In this document: piece by piece, positions 52,106 through 61,330 of the stretch | Layout of the letters: each line of letters begins with the position of its first letter | How positions within the stretch are numbered: position 1 is the first letter of the stretch | NCBI RefSeq assembly: GCF_021190915.1 | Contig: NZ_JAIOAP010000001.1 | Span: forward strand, 124,001-188,000 | DNA: 64,000 nucleotides | Direction of reading: 5' to 3' | From: Cohnella silvisoli | Lineage (GTDB): Bacteria > Bacillota > Bacilli > Paenibacillales > Paenibacillaceae | The notes under the pieces: model-generated | Databases searched by the model: none | Told to the model about the DNA's origin: nothing | What the model saw: only the letters and a program-made list of their open reading frames with translations | Position numbers and translations under genes: made by a program

Positions 52106-55100
52106 ATGAACGTGGTAAGCGGAATGAAGCGAACTTTTAAAAGTTGTATCGCCCTGCTTGTTGCATTCGGCATGATGATTACCCTGATACAACCTGCTAT
52201 TGCCACACCGTCGGATGTTAAGCCGCATTGGGCGGCTAAGGAACTGGAATCCTGGGTAAATCAAAAATTGCTGCAAGGATACGCGGATGGTTCGTTGCAT
52301 CCGGATGCGAATATTACACGGGCAGAATTTGTAACGTTTATTAACAGGGTGCTGAATTTGACGAAAAAATCGGCAAAAACATTCCCTGACGTTAAGGCGA
52401 ATGAATGGTATGCCGACTCCATCGCAAAGGCCGTCAGCGCCGGCATTATCCAAGGCGACAGCAACGGCCGTATGAATCCGACGGCTCCGATCACAAGACA
52501 GGAAGCCGCTGCAGTGGTTGCCAGGGCATTTAAGCTTAAAGGCGATGCAAGCGCAGCGAACGCTTTCGTCGATTCCTCGGCAATATTGGATTGGGCAAAA
52601 GCTTCTATCGGAGCGATGAAAAGCAATGGCTATATAGCAGGCAGAGACGGCAACAAATTCGCGCCTGCGAGCAAAATCACCCGTGCCGAAACGGTTAAGA
52701 TGATCGACAACGCAATGGGTGAACTTATTTCCTCAACAGGAACATACAGCGGGAACAAGAATGGCAATCTTGTTGTAAATACCAAAGATGTCGTTTTGTC
52801 CGATATGACGATAAAAGGAAATCTTTATTTAACCGAAGGCATAGGCGAAGGGAATGTCGCTATGCACAACGTTAAAGTCGCCGGTACGACCTTTGTTGAA
52901 GGCGGCGGCCCTAATAGTATCGAGGTTGAGAATTCCTCGCTCGGAAATGTTGAAATCATCAAGAAGGATGGAAATGTAAGAGTCGTTATGGGCAAGGGAA
53001 GCAGCGCGGCCTCGATAACGATTTCATCGGGCGCTATCCTGGAAAACAATTCTGAAACGACTATCGATCATGTCACAATAAAAGACAACGCGGACGGAAG
53101 CCAGACGATTACGATAAGAGGGAATGTAGCGAATCTTACCGTAGAGGGCAAGATGAACGTGGTGTTGGAAGGCGGAACCGTTACAAACCTTACGCTTAAT
53201 GCGGCGGCAACGATTGGCGGCAACGGCAAAATCGAAAATGCGACCATTAATGCGCAGGGTTCTACGCTAGGCCAAAAACCGGTCCATACTACCTTTAAGG
53301 ATGGTATAACGGCAACGATTGCCGGCAAACAAGAGGGCGCAACGCAAAATGGGACGACGCAAGGAGGTACAGGGACAACCGGAGGCGGCAACGGCGGCGA
53401 TCCGAATCCGCCAACGGAAGAGTTTAATGGAACTAAAATAATTGGCGGACACGATATCGTTCTGTTCAAAGATGAAATCGCCTGGCTGGATGTCCGTACG
53501 CCCAAAACGGTTTCGAATGCCGAAGCCGATTGGACCATACCGGAAAATGGCGTCATCGTCGAAGATGACGATCATGGAAACAAGCGCGCGATCAAGGCCA
53601 AGGGCCCTGGCGTCGAGACCGTTAGCGTATCCTTCGGGAATGAAAGCGATTCGGTCAACGTTATCGTAGCGAACTATAATGTCAAGCTTACTCTGAATAA
53701 TAAAGTCAACAGCACAGCGGATCTTGCTTCGATCATGGCTCCAGGCAAAACGGCGACGGATTGGGCGTCCTTGTCGCCGGAGGTTGCGACCATCGATTCT
53801 GATGGCAAAGTTACTGCGGTGAAAGTAGGCAATACGGTTGTATCCGCTATGGTTGACGGCCAACCGGTAAGAACCAGAGTAATCGTGGATCCGGATCCGG
53901 ATAAATTCGAACCGCTCAATCCGATCGATATTTCAAAGAGACCTACAACAGCACAAACGGTCAAACCGAATGTGACGGCTGCTAATGTGGGCCAAGTATT
54001 GCAAAAGAAGGTAACCAAGTATTCCTTTGCGGATAATGCGTTGCCGCAGAACGTGAAAGATTATATAGGCGGAACAATTCAAGCGCCTGCGGATAAAGCA
54101 ATTCCGCAATTAACCGGCACTCTTCCCGGAGAGATGCTTCCCGTGGATGAATCGGATGTCAAATTCAGCGTAGCGGACACAGATGGCACGACGACATGGC
54201 TTGCCACAAGCAAAGGCGTCGTACGAATTAATACGAGTGAATCATACTCGCGCGACGTCGTACAATTTTTTGCAACGCAACGTTATTTGCCTGATGACGA
54301 TGTCCGGTATATGCTGGCTGACGGCAACGGCGGTGTATGGGCGGTAACGAATACCGGTGTCTCTCATATCGAAATGATAGCGATGGGCTATGAAGAGAAG
54401 GCTCAGATGATGAGCGACAATCTTCAAGAAAATAATTCGCGCCGCGGTCCTAACGGGCAGCAAACATTGCCTTTCCTTTCGGAAGGCTACGGATCTCCTG
54501 GAAACTACCGCGGATATGAACAAGATAACGACGGGCTGTGGACTGCCGATGCCATTGCCGGAGAAATGTTCCGTACGGCCGTCGAGGAAGCCAAGAATCC
54601 TAACAGCACTCAAGCTAAAGAGGCGCGTGCGAGGGCAACAAAATCCGTAGAAGCAGATTTATTGCTGATGTACGTCACGGGACGTGCGGGCCAAATCGAA
54701 GCCAAGATCAAGATGCTGCCCTACAGCACGATGGATACGGGCATGATGAGTTACTCATATTTGAAAGCCGGAGGGAACAAGAATAATCCCGACGATTATG
54801 TGTACGCTGGTCCGGCGGCAACCGAGAAGCGAACGATACAGGGCTTTATAAGCCGGACAATGGGTATCGACCTCCCGGGCTATGACCAACATACGAATTG
54901 GGACGGTATTTTTTACAAAAAAGGTTTGACGATTGACGGTAAAAGTTATTCCTATAACACAACGAAATCGTTAACGGATCCGACCAATATAGGGAATCAG
55001 GACGTCAGGAAAAAAGGCTGGGGAGAATTCGCGGGATCGGTCGTCAACTCCGCCAATCCGATTCCCGAGAGGCTTGCTAAGCTTTACACGGATCTCGGCG

Positions 55101-56371
55101 CAACCGAACAGGACCTTTACTATAAGGGTGATACAAGCGCCGATGAAATTCTTGGACATATGTATTTGTACAAAATTGCCTATGATACGCTGTGCACCGG
55201 TCCGAATGCGGATAACGAGCTCGGCGAGCTTATCGCCAATGCCGCAGGGGAATTCGCTCGACACATTATCAATAACGGCTACACGATTACGGATATTACC
55301 GGGCAACCGACCGTACACGGCAAGTACAATGGCGACACCTTCGGCCGCACTGAAGACGCAGGCGAAGATACGGAATTGAGGGCAGCCGAGCTGATGACCA
55401 TTTTCAAAACGGTCGCTTATGTAACGGGCAACCAAATGTTCTTGAACGAATACCGCAAGGTTGCAAGGGAATATATTTATCCGTCCGTGTTTGAAAATGA
55501 GGATGCCTACAACGATGTAGTCAACGGAATTAAAGGAGTAGGACCTCTTGCCGGGGCAAAAGGGCTGGAAGACGTTGCAATGCCGCCTCAGAACGGGTAT
55601 GCCAAAGGATACATGCAGCGGTTGAATCATCGCTGGGCCAGCTACTATTATGCCAGCAGAAGAGACGGCGACCCGCATCCTTTCACCTGGTACAACTATT
55701 CGGACGAAAGGCAAGCGATGTTCACCTTCTACAACCTGATCGCCATTCCGGATCAAGCTGAAGACCAAGATATCGCCGTCATGATCCGCGCGGGAATCGA
55801 CAATTGGTATCAGTCCAACATGCAGTACGAAGACGAACCGCTATGGGATTACATCTACCAGCTTGCGTATCCCAATGAGCTAAAAATAGACCTAAAAAAG
55901 ACAGCATGGGTGCTGAAACGTACGCCTATCGACAGAACCGATTATGCTGTCAACCTAACGGGCCGCAAGGATATTTCTTGGTTCGTAACGAAAGCGATCG
56001 TCACCGCCGACGATGGCTATAACAGCAAAGTATCGAACGAGAGCGGCCTTGTAACCGCTGGCGGAGTCCCCGTGGCAAACGGGATCGTTTACGACCCTGC
56101 AACGAAGCAATATACGAAGCAGGCTGTCATGGAAGGCGACTTGTTCGTTGCAAGAACAAGAAGACAAGAAGGAAGACATGTGCAAACGGCAGTGAAGGAT
56201 AATCCGACGTTAAAGGTTGCCGTTTCGCCTGACGAACGTCCGCTTACAAGACCTGGCGACAGCATGTTCGCGATAGACGACGGTGGCAGCGGGGCATGGG
56301 ACTACGGAAACGCCTTTAACGCTCCGTATTGGATGGCACGTTACTATGGCATGATCACGCAAGATCAATAG
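52106..56371 (+). CDS. Giant S-layer-homology surface protein, putative polysaccharide-degrading
   Basis: A 1421-residue secreted protein. Signal peptide at about 1-33; three SLH domains at about 35-200 (HWAAKELESWVNQKLLQGYADGSLHPDANITRAEF is the first), which bind pyruvylated wall polymer; a beta-helix or stalk-like region at about 210-410; a Gly/Thr linker; a Big-type Ig domain; two propeller-like repeats (DTDGTTTWLATSKGVVRI; DGNGGVWAVTNTGVSHI); and a large C-terminal helical region (about 780-1421) that looks like an alpha/alpha-toroid catalytic domain. The catalytic family is not recognised. Placed just before a sugar-binding protein, it probably trims polysaccharide at the cell wall. Confidence 0.78.
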   Translation: MNVVSGMKRTFKSCIALLVAFGMMITLIQPAIATPSDVKPHWAAKELESWVNQKLLQGYADGSLHPDANITRAEFVTFINRVLNLTKKSAKTFPDVKANEWYADSIAKAVSAGIIQGDSNGRMNPTAPITRQEAAAVVARAFKLKGDASAANAFVDSSAILDWAKASIGAMKSNGYIAGRDGNKFAPASKITRAETVKMIDNAMGELISSTGTYSGNKNGNLVVNTKDVVLSDMTIKGNLYLTEGIGEGNVAMHNVKVAGTTFVEGGGPNSIEVENSSLGNVEIIKKDGNVRVVMGKGSSAASITISSGAILENNSETTIDHVTIKDNADGSQTITIRGNVANLTVEGKMNVVLEGGTVTNLTLNAAATIGGNGKIENATINAQGSTLGQKPVHTTFKDGITATIAGKQEGATQNGTTQGGTGTTGGGNGGDPNPPTEEFNGTKIIGGHDIVLFKDEIAWLDVRTPKTVSNAEADWTIPENGVIVEDDDHGNKRAIKAKGPGVETVSVSFGNESDSVNVIVANYNVKLTLNNKVNSTADLASIMAPGKTATDWASLSPEVATIDSDGKVTAVKVGNTVVSAMVDGQPVRTRVIVDPDPDKFEPLNPIDISKRPTTAQTVKPNVTAANVGQVLQKKVTKYSFADNALPQNVKDYIGGTIQAPADKAIPQLTGTLPGEMLPVDESDVKFSVADTDGTTTWLATSKGVVRINTSESYSRDVVQFFATQRYLPDDDVRYMLADGNGGVWAVTNTGVSHIEMIAMGYEEKAQMMSDNLQENNSRRGPNGQQTLPFLSEGYGSPGNYRGYEQDNDGLWTADAIAGEMFRTAVEEAKNPNSTQAKEARARATKSVEADLLLMYVTGRAGQIEAKIKMLPYSTMDTGMMSYSYLKAGGNKNNPDDYVYAGPAATEKRTIQGFISRTMGIDLPGYDQHTNWDGIFYKKGLTIDGKSYSYNTTKSLTDPTNIGNQDVRKKGWGEFAGSVVNSANPIPERLAKLYTDLGATEQDLYYKGDTSADEILGHMYLYKIAYDTLCTGPNADNELGELIANAAGEFARHIINNGYTITDITGQPTVHGKYNGDTFGRTEDAGEDTELRAAELMTIFKTVAYVTGNQMFLNEYRKVAREYIYPSVFENEDAYNDVVNGIKGVGPLAGAKGLEDVAMPPQNGYAKGYMQRLNHRWASYYYASRRDGDPHPFTWYNYSDERQAMFTFYNLIAIPDQAEDQDIAVMIRAGIDNWYQSNMQYEDEPLWDYIYQLAYPNELKIDLKKTAWVLKRTPIDRTDYAVNLTGRKDISWFVTKAIVTADDGYNSKVSNESGLVTAGGVPVANGIVYDPATKQYTKQAVMEGDLFVARTRRQEGRHVQTAVKDNPTLKVAVSPDERPLTRPGDSMFAIDDGGSGAWDYGNAFNAPYWMARYYGMITQDQ

Positions 56372-56385
56372 GAGGAGAGAAATAG

Positions 56386-57723
56386 ATGGCTCTTAAAAAA
56401 GGTTGGACCGCGCTGCTGCTCATCATCTGTATCGGATTGATGACGGCTTGCAGCAGCAACAATAAAGATAGCTCGCCATCCGGCTCCGCCGCTTCGAACG
56501 ACGGCGGACAGGATAAGAAAATCAAGCTCGTGTTCTGGAATACGTCTTATCCGACGATCGACGAGAACGACAAAACGAAGAAAAAAGAAGAGTTCTACAT
56601 TTATAAAGCCATTAAGCGGTATGAAGAAGCTCATCCGGGCGTGACGATCGACATTCAAGATATCCCGGACGGAACGAATGCGATGACCAAGTTTCAAACG
56701 GCCGGCATCGCGAACAACGGGCCTGATATCACCAACCTGTGGTCGGGAAACTACACGCTCGATTTGAAGCAATTTATCCAACCGCTGAACGAGTACTTGG
56801 ATCAGAAAGTTATCGACGGAATGACCGGGTGGAGCTCGGTAACCGAGAATTTTGCCGATAAGGGTACGATTTACGGCATACCGGACGGAAGCGACGGAAC
56901 GATCGGCATCCTGTACAATAAGAAGCTGTTTGCGGATGCCGGCGTCGATCCGGAGAAAATGCCGCTTAAGAATGTCCAGGATTTTATGGGTATGCTGCAA
57001 AAAATCAAGGATACCGGCGTGACCCCGATTGCGATGGAGGATGACGGAGATTTCGTTTACTTCCTAGACTACTGGTTTGCGCAAATGGTCGGAACACCCG
57101 GAATCAACGACATCGTGAACGGGAAGCTGAAATTCAGCAATCCGCAACTGCTCGAGGTGATGAATCAATACATTCAACTGTACAAAAACGGTTTTGTCAC
57201 GAACGATCAACCGCAAACCCAGTTTTACAACGGTAAGGTGGCGCTCATTTTCGGCGGCTACGGCTATCTCAGCGATGCCCGTAACGCGCTCGGCGACGAC
57301 CTGGGCATGATGAAAATTCCCGATTTCAGCGAATCCGCAGTCGTTCATAACGGCGGGGTTGGCGGAAGCGGAGCGGGCTTCGTCGTCTCCAAATCGTCCA
57401 AGTATCCGGAAGAAGCGGTTAAATTCATCCTGTTCCTGCTTAGCGAAGAAGAACAAATTGCCCGTTTCAAGGACGGGTACGGCAAGCTGCTCAATGTGAC
57501 GAATGTCGAGGTCGGCAAGTTCACCGACGATCCTTATATCATCCGGCAGCAGCAATGGGCCAATGAGCCAAGCACGATTTTCTGGCCGGACAACATTTAT
57601 CCTTCTGAATTGTCTACCTACATCAGTTCTATGAATTCATTGGTTATCAAGAAGCAGCTTCCAGCCGCCGATTTCTTGTCCAAGTTGGATCAGAAGCGGG
57701 ATGAAATCCTGGCTCAGAAGTAA
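56386..57723 (+). CDS. ABC transporter sugar-binding lipoprotein
   Basis: A 445-residue CUT1-type binding protein. Signal segment with lipobox LMTACSSN. Body motifs: YEEAHPGVTIDIQDIPDG, FQTAGIANNGPDITNLWSG, GTIYGIPDGSDGTIGILYNKKLFADAGV and SSKYPEEAVKFILFLLSEEEQ. AGGAGGAGAG precedes the ATG, only 14 bases after the SLH gene, so the two are co-expressed. It is not closely similar to the binding protein at 14097. Confidence 0.93.
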   Translation: MALKKGWTALLLIICIGLMTACSSNNKDSSPSGSAASNDGGQDKKIKLVFWNTSYPTIDENDKTKKKEEFYIYKAIKRYEEAHPGVTIDIQDIPDGTNAMTKFQTAGIANNGPDITNLWSGNYTLDLKQFIQPLNEYLDQKVIDGMTGWSSVTENFADKGTIYGIPDGSDGTIGILYNKKLFADAGVDPEKMPLKNVQDFMGMLQKIKDTGVTPIAMEDDGDFVYFLDYWFAQMVGTPGINDIVNGKLKFSNPQLLEVMNQYIQLYKNGFVTNDQPQTQFYNGKVALIFGGYGYLSDARNALGDDLGMMKIPDFSESAVVHNGGVGGSGAGFVVSKSSKYPEEAVKFILFLLSEEEQIARFKDGYGKLLNVTNVEVGKFTDDPYIIRQQQWANEPSTIFWPDNIYPSELSTYISSMNSLVIKKQLPAADFLSKLDQKRDEILAQK

Positions 57724-57735
57724 GCAACGTTCCAG

Positions 57736-57769
57736 AGGCCTTCATCCTTCATCATCCAGATGAAGGCCT
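57736..57769 (+). terminator. Intercistronic hairpin after the binding-protein gene
   Basis: AGGCCTTCATC and GATGAAGGCCT form a perfect 11-bp stem, followed by TATCTTTCTT. As with the other two binding-protein genes, this probably gives unequal expression of binding protein and permeases. Confidence 0.75.
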
Positions 57770-57798
57770 TATCTTTCTTATAAGAGAGGCTCGATCCC

Positions 57799-58671
57799 AT
57801 GCATTATCGTACGAAAGAAACCCTGTCGGGATACCTGTCGCTCCTGCCCGCTTTCTTAGCCTTGACCGCGATTATTTTCTACCCGATGGCGAATACGTTT
57901 TTTCATAGCTTTACCAAGTGGGATGGAGCAACCTCGCATTGGATCGGCCTAAGAAATTACAAGTTCATCTTTACCAACGGGGAATTGTGGACGCTGCTGC
58001 GCAACAACGTCATCTTCCTGCTGTCGATTCCGGGCATTCTGCTCTTATCGCTGATCGTCTCCGTTCTGTTATTCGAAGAAGTTCGCGGCTGGCGTTTCTT
58101 CCGATCGCTCTACTATATTCCGACGATTCTGTCCTCGGTCGTTGTCGGTTTATTGATGAGGATGATGTTCGCCCAATCCGGCGTCATCAATCAGTTCCTT
58201 CATGCGCTCGGTCTTTCCGATGGCAAGCTGGAATGGCTTTCTCATGTGCCTACGGCATTCCTTGTATTGATTTTTTGCTTTTATTGGCAAACTCTCGGGC
58301 AAGGGGCGCTTATTTTCCTGTCCGGGCTTTCTTCCATTTCACATGAAATTTTCGAATCGTCCAGCATTGACGGAGCCAATTGGTGGCAAAGGTTGTTCCA
58401 TATTACGATTCCGTCCTTGATTCCCACGATCGTTTACTTTACGGTGACCAACGCCATTTACTGTTTCATTGGATTGTTCGCGCTCGTTTATTCCGTGACC
58501 AAGGGAGGTCCGGGGCTCGAAACGACGCCGATCGATTACATGATTTATATTAAGGCCTTTCAATCGCCTGACCAGCTTGGTTATTCCAGCGCTTTATCGA
58601 TCGTTCTGTTCGTGATCGTGCTGTTCGTTTCATGGGTTCAATTACGATTGTCAAACCGGTTTCAGGAGTAA
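57799..58671 (+). CDS. ABC sugar transporter permease (MalF-like)
   Basis: A 290-residue permease with six transmembrane segments, opening SGYLSLLPAFLALTAIIFYPMANTFFHSFTKWDG. Coupling loop ESSSIDGANWWQRLFHITIPSLIP. AGAGAGG precedes the ATG. Second gene of the third importer. Confidence 0.93.
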   Translation: MHYRTKETLSGYLSLLPAFLALTAIIFYPMANTFFHSFTKWDGATSHWIGLRNYKFIFTNGELWTLLRNNVIFLLSIPGILLLSLIVSVLLFEEVRGWRFFRSLYYIPTILSSVVVGLLMRMMFAQSGVINQFLHALGLSDGKLEWLSHVPTAFLVLIFCFYWQTLGQGALIFLSGLSSISHEIFESSSIDGANWWQRLFHITIPSLIPTIVYFTVTNAIYCFIGLFALVYSVTKGGPGLETTPIDYMIYIKAFQSPDQLGYSSALSIVLFVIVLFVSWVQLRLSNRFQE

Positions 58672-58683
58672 GGAGTTTAATCT

Positions 58684-59514
58684 ATGGCTAACCGCAGATC
58701 ATTTACCGTGAACGCTGTTATCTATGCCGTTCTCATCGCCATTGCCATCATCGATTTTTATCCGATCGTATACATGGCCGTTAACAGCTCCAGGACAGCA
58801 GTCGACTTCTTCAAGAATCCCGGCGGGCTTCCCGAGCAATGGAATTTCGATAATTTTAAAGCGTTGTATTTCCGGTTCGATGTACTTCGGTTATTCGGAA
58901 ACACGTTGTACAGCGCCATGGCTGCTTTTCTGGTCACGATGGCGTTGGCGATTCCGGCGTCGTTCGCTTTTGCGAAAATCAATTTTAAGTTCCGTTCGTC
59001 TTTATACATGCTCATCATTGCCACAATGACCATTCCAAGCATTACGTTCGTCATTCCGAACTTTCTGCTCATGTCCCGGTTGGGGCTCGTAGATCATCTG
59101 TGGTCCGTCATCTTAATTTGGTCGATTACGAGCGTTCCCTCTAATATTTTCCTGCTTGTCTCGCTCATGCGCGGCATTCCGAACGAGATTCTGGAAGCTT
59201 CCAAAATCGACGGTATTCGTTATGCCCAGACGATGACGAAGATCGTCATTCCGTTATCGGTGCCGGGCATCATCACGTTAGCTATCTTTAACACGACCGG
59301 CTGGTGGAATGATTTGTTCACGCCGCTCATTTTCCTGCAGTCCGATGAATTGAAGACGATGACGGTGGCCGTCGCTACGATCCTGAAACGGTTCGATACC
59401 GATTATCCGCTTCTGCTGTCGGGACTCTTCATGACATCGCTGCCCCCTATGATCATTTATATCGCGTTGCAGAAATATATCAAGAAGGGGCTCGTTATCG
59501 GGTCGGTAAAATAA
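58684..59514 (+). CDS. ABC sugar transporter permease (MalG-like)
   Basis: A 276-residue permease with six transmembrane segments. Coupling loop EASKIDGIRYAQTMTKIVIPLSVPG and a C-terminal YIKKGLVIGSVK. AAGGAG precedes the ATG, 12 bases after the previous stop. No ATPase gene accompanies it. Confidence 0.93.
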   Translation: MANRRSFTVNAVIYAVLIAIAIIDFYPIVYMAVNSSRTAVDFFKNPGGLPEQWNFDNFKALYFRFDVLRLFGNTLYSAMAAFLVTMALAIPASFAFAKINFKFRSSLYMLIIATMTIPSITFVIPNFLLMSRLGLVDHLWSVILIWSITSVPSNIFLLVSLMRGIPNEILEASKIDGIRYAQTMTKIVIPLSVPGIITLAIFNTTGWWNDLFTPLIFLQSDELKTMTVAVATILKRFDTDYPLLLSGLFMTSLPPMIIYIALQKYIKKGLVIGSVK

Positions 59515-59548
59515 AATAAAACAAAATAGGGACTCGGAGGTGTACGCA

Positions 59549-60784
59549 ATGACCCATCAACCGTTGCGTCTCGCCATCGTCGGAGGCAACCGTGGAGGAC
59601 GGTTCAAGCGCACGCTTACAGCGTTAGCGGATCGTCTTCAACTGGTTGCAATTTGCGATATCAGCGAAGAAGTGACCCGGCAATGGAAAGACGATTATCC
59701 TTGGATCGAAACGTACCGGAGTTATGGGGAAATGCTAGAGAGCCCGGATATCGACGCCGTCTTCTTGGCTAGTCCGATGCTATTGCACGCCAGACAATCT
59801 ATCGATGCTTTATCGGCGGGCAAACATGTGTTAAGCGAAGTCATCGCGGCACAAACATTGGAAGACGCTTGGGAGCTTATCGAAACCGTGGAGAAAACCG
59901 GACTGACCTACATGATGGCCGAGAATTATTGCTTCGCACGCTCCAATCTGGCCGTCAAACACTTGGTTGAACAAGGGATGTTCGGCGAGATCACGTATTT
60001 GGAAGGGGGCTATATCCATGATTTGCGGTATAGAGTCCATAACAAGGACGGCTCTCTCACATGGCGCGGCGATCTTCACCATAACTATGACGGGATGAAC
60101 TACCCGACCCATTCGATCGGACCGATATCCCACTGGCTTGGGTTAAATAAAGAAGGCGGAGACCGGATGGAAAGCATGTCTACCTTCGTATCGAATTCGC
60201 GATCATTGCAAAATTATTTTCAGGAGAAATTCGGAACCGACCACCCGGCGGCGCAGCAAGGTTATTGGAAGCAGGGGGACTCCGCGGTCACGAACATTGT
60301 GACCAAGAGCGGCATCCTCATCACGCTGCGCGTGGATTGGACATCGGCGCGACCGCATAATATGCGCCACTATGTCGTTCAGGGGACGGAAGGCGCCTAT
60401 CTGTCCAAGCGACATGATTTAGAAGACGATCTGGTTTGGTTTAAGGGGCGTTCCCCGCATAAGGAAAGGAAGCCGGGACAGCGGATCGACGATGAGCTAG
60501 ACGAAATGTGGGAACCGCTTACCCGGTATCAGCCTGAATACGATCATCCCGTCTGGAAAAGGTGGGAGGAATATGCTCAAAGCTCCGGACACGGCGGCGG
60601 CGATTTTTTCGTTCTTGAAGAATTCGTTTCGGCCATTCAGGAGAAGCGGAAGCCGCTCGTCGACGTGTATGATGCGGTAACGTGGAGCAGCATCTTCCCT
60701 TTGTCAATGGAATCGCATGCCAAGAACGGACAGCCGATCGCGTTTCCCGATTTCCGAACAAGAGAAGGGAAGGTCATCCGATGA
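59549..60784 (+). CDS. Gfo/Idh/MocA-family oxidoreductase
   Basis: A 411-residue NAD(P)-dependent sugar dehydrogenase. A Rossmann nucleotide loop at the N-terminus (LRLAIVGGNRGGRFKR), the conserved GKHVLSEVIAA (usually EKP) segment near 90-102, and a C-terminal alpha/beta substrate domain. CGGAGG lies before ATG 59549; a GTG nine bases earlier overlaps that site. Members oxidise sugars, inositols or uronic derivatives. Placed between an importer and an acid-sugar-type dehydratase, it would supply the oxidised intermediate (inference). Confidence 0.87.
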   Translation: MTHQPLRLAIVGGNRGGRFKRTLTALADRLQLVAICDISEEVTRQWKDDYPWIETYRSYGEMLESPDIDAVFLASPMLLHARQSIDALSAGKHVLSEVIAAQTLEDAWELIETVEKTGLTYMMAENYCFARSNLAVKHLVEQGMFGEITYLEGGYIHDLRYRVHNKDGSLTWRGDLHHNYDGMNYPTHSIGPISHWLGLNKEGGDRMESMSTFVSNSRSLQNYFQEKFGTDHPAAQQGYWKQGDSAVTNIVTKSGILITLRVDWTSARPHNMRHYVVQGTEGAYLSKRHDLEDDLVWFKGRSPHKERKPGQRIDDELDEMWEPLTRYQPEYDHPVWKRWEEYAQSSGHGGGDFFVLEEFVSAIQEKRKPLVDVYDAVTWSSIFPLSMESHAKNGQPIAFPDFRTREGKVIR

Positions 60785-61326
60785 CGGAGGAAAAGAAACT
60801 GCCCCAATTAACGATGAGGAGAGCCGCGTTGTCCGACTTGCCGGCCTTGGAATTGCCTCTCGGCTTTCAATTGCGGCATTTTGAGCAGGGGGACGAAGAG
60901 AAGTGGGAGTCTATCGTGGAAAAGTCATTCGGATGGAACCGTAATTTCCAGCGCAAAATCGCCTCCCATACCTACTTCAAGCCGGAGCGAGTATTGTTCA
61001 TTTGCGACCATGGAACACCGGTTGCCACCGCATGCGCATGGCAGCAGCCCGAGTGGGAGGAAGACTGCGGCTATTTGCATATGGTCGGTGTAGACCCGGC
61101 ATATTCCGGCAAAGGTCTTGGGCATAGCGTGAGCCTTGCGGCTTTGCTGCGTATGAGGGAGGACGGCAAACGGCGCGCCGTTCTCGAAACGGATGATTTC
61201 CGCATTCCGGCGATCAGAATCTATTTGAAATTGCAGTTCCAGCCAGCTTATGAAGGCGCGGATTTGCAAGAGAGATGGAAGCAAATCTATCGGAAATTGA
61301 ATTTACCGTTCGCAGAAGAGAGTTGA
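60781..61326 (+). CDS. GNAT-family N-acetyltransferase
   Basis: A 181-residue GNAT protein. The acetyl-CoA loop is visible as VDPAYSGKGLGHSVSLAALL near 112-131, where the usual Q/RxxGxG/A is SGKGLG, followed by ETDDFRIPAIRIYLKLQFQPAY. ATG 60781 overlaps the oxidoreductase stop (ATGA), so both are made together. The acceptor is unknown; an amino sugar or a protein side chain are both possible. Confidence 0.85.
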   Translation: MTEEKKLPQLTMRRAALSDLPALELPLGFQLRHFEQGDEEKWESIVEKSFGWNRNFQRKIASHTYFKPERVLFICDHGTPVATACAWQQPEWEEDCGYLHMVGVDPAYSGKGLGHSVSLAALLRMREDGKRRAVLETDDFRIPAIRIYLKLQFQPAYEGADLQERWKQIYRKLNLPFAEES

Positions 61327-61330
61327 AGAG

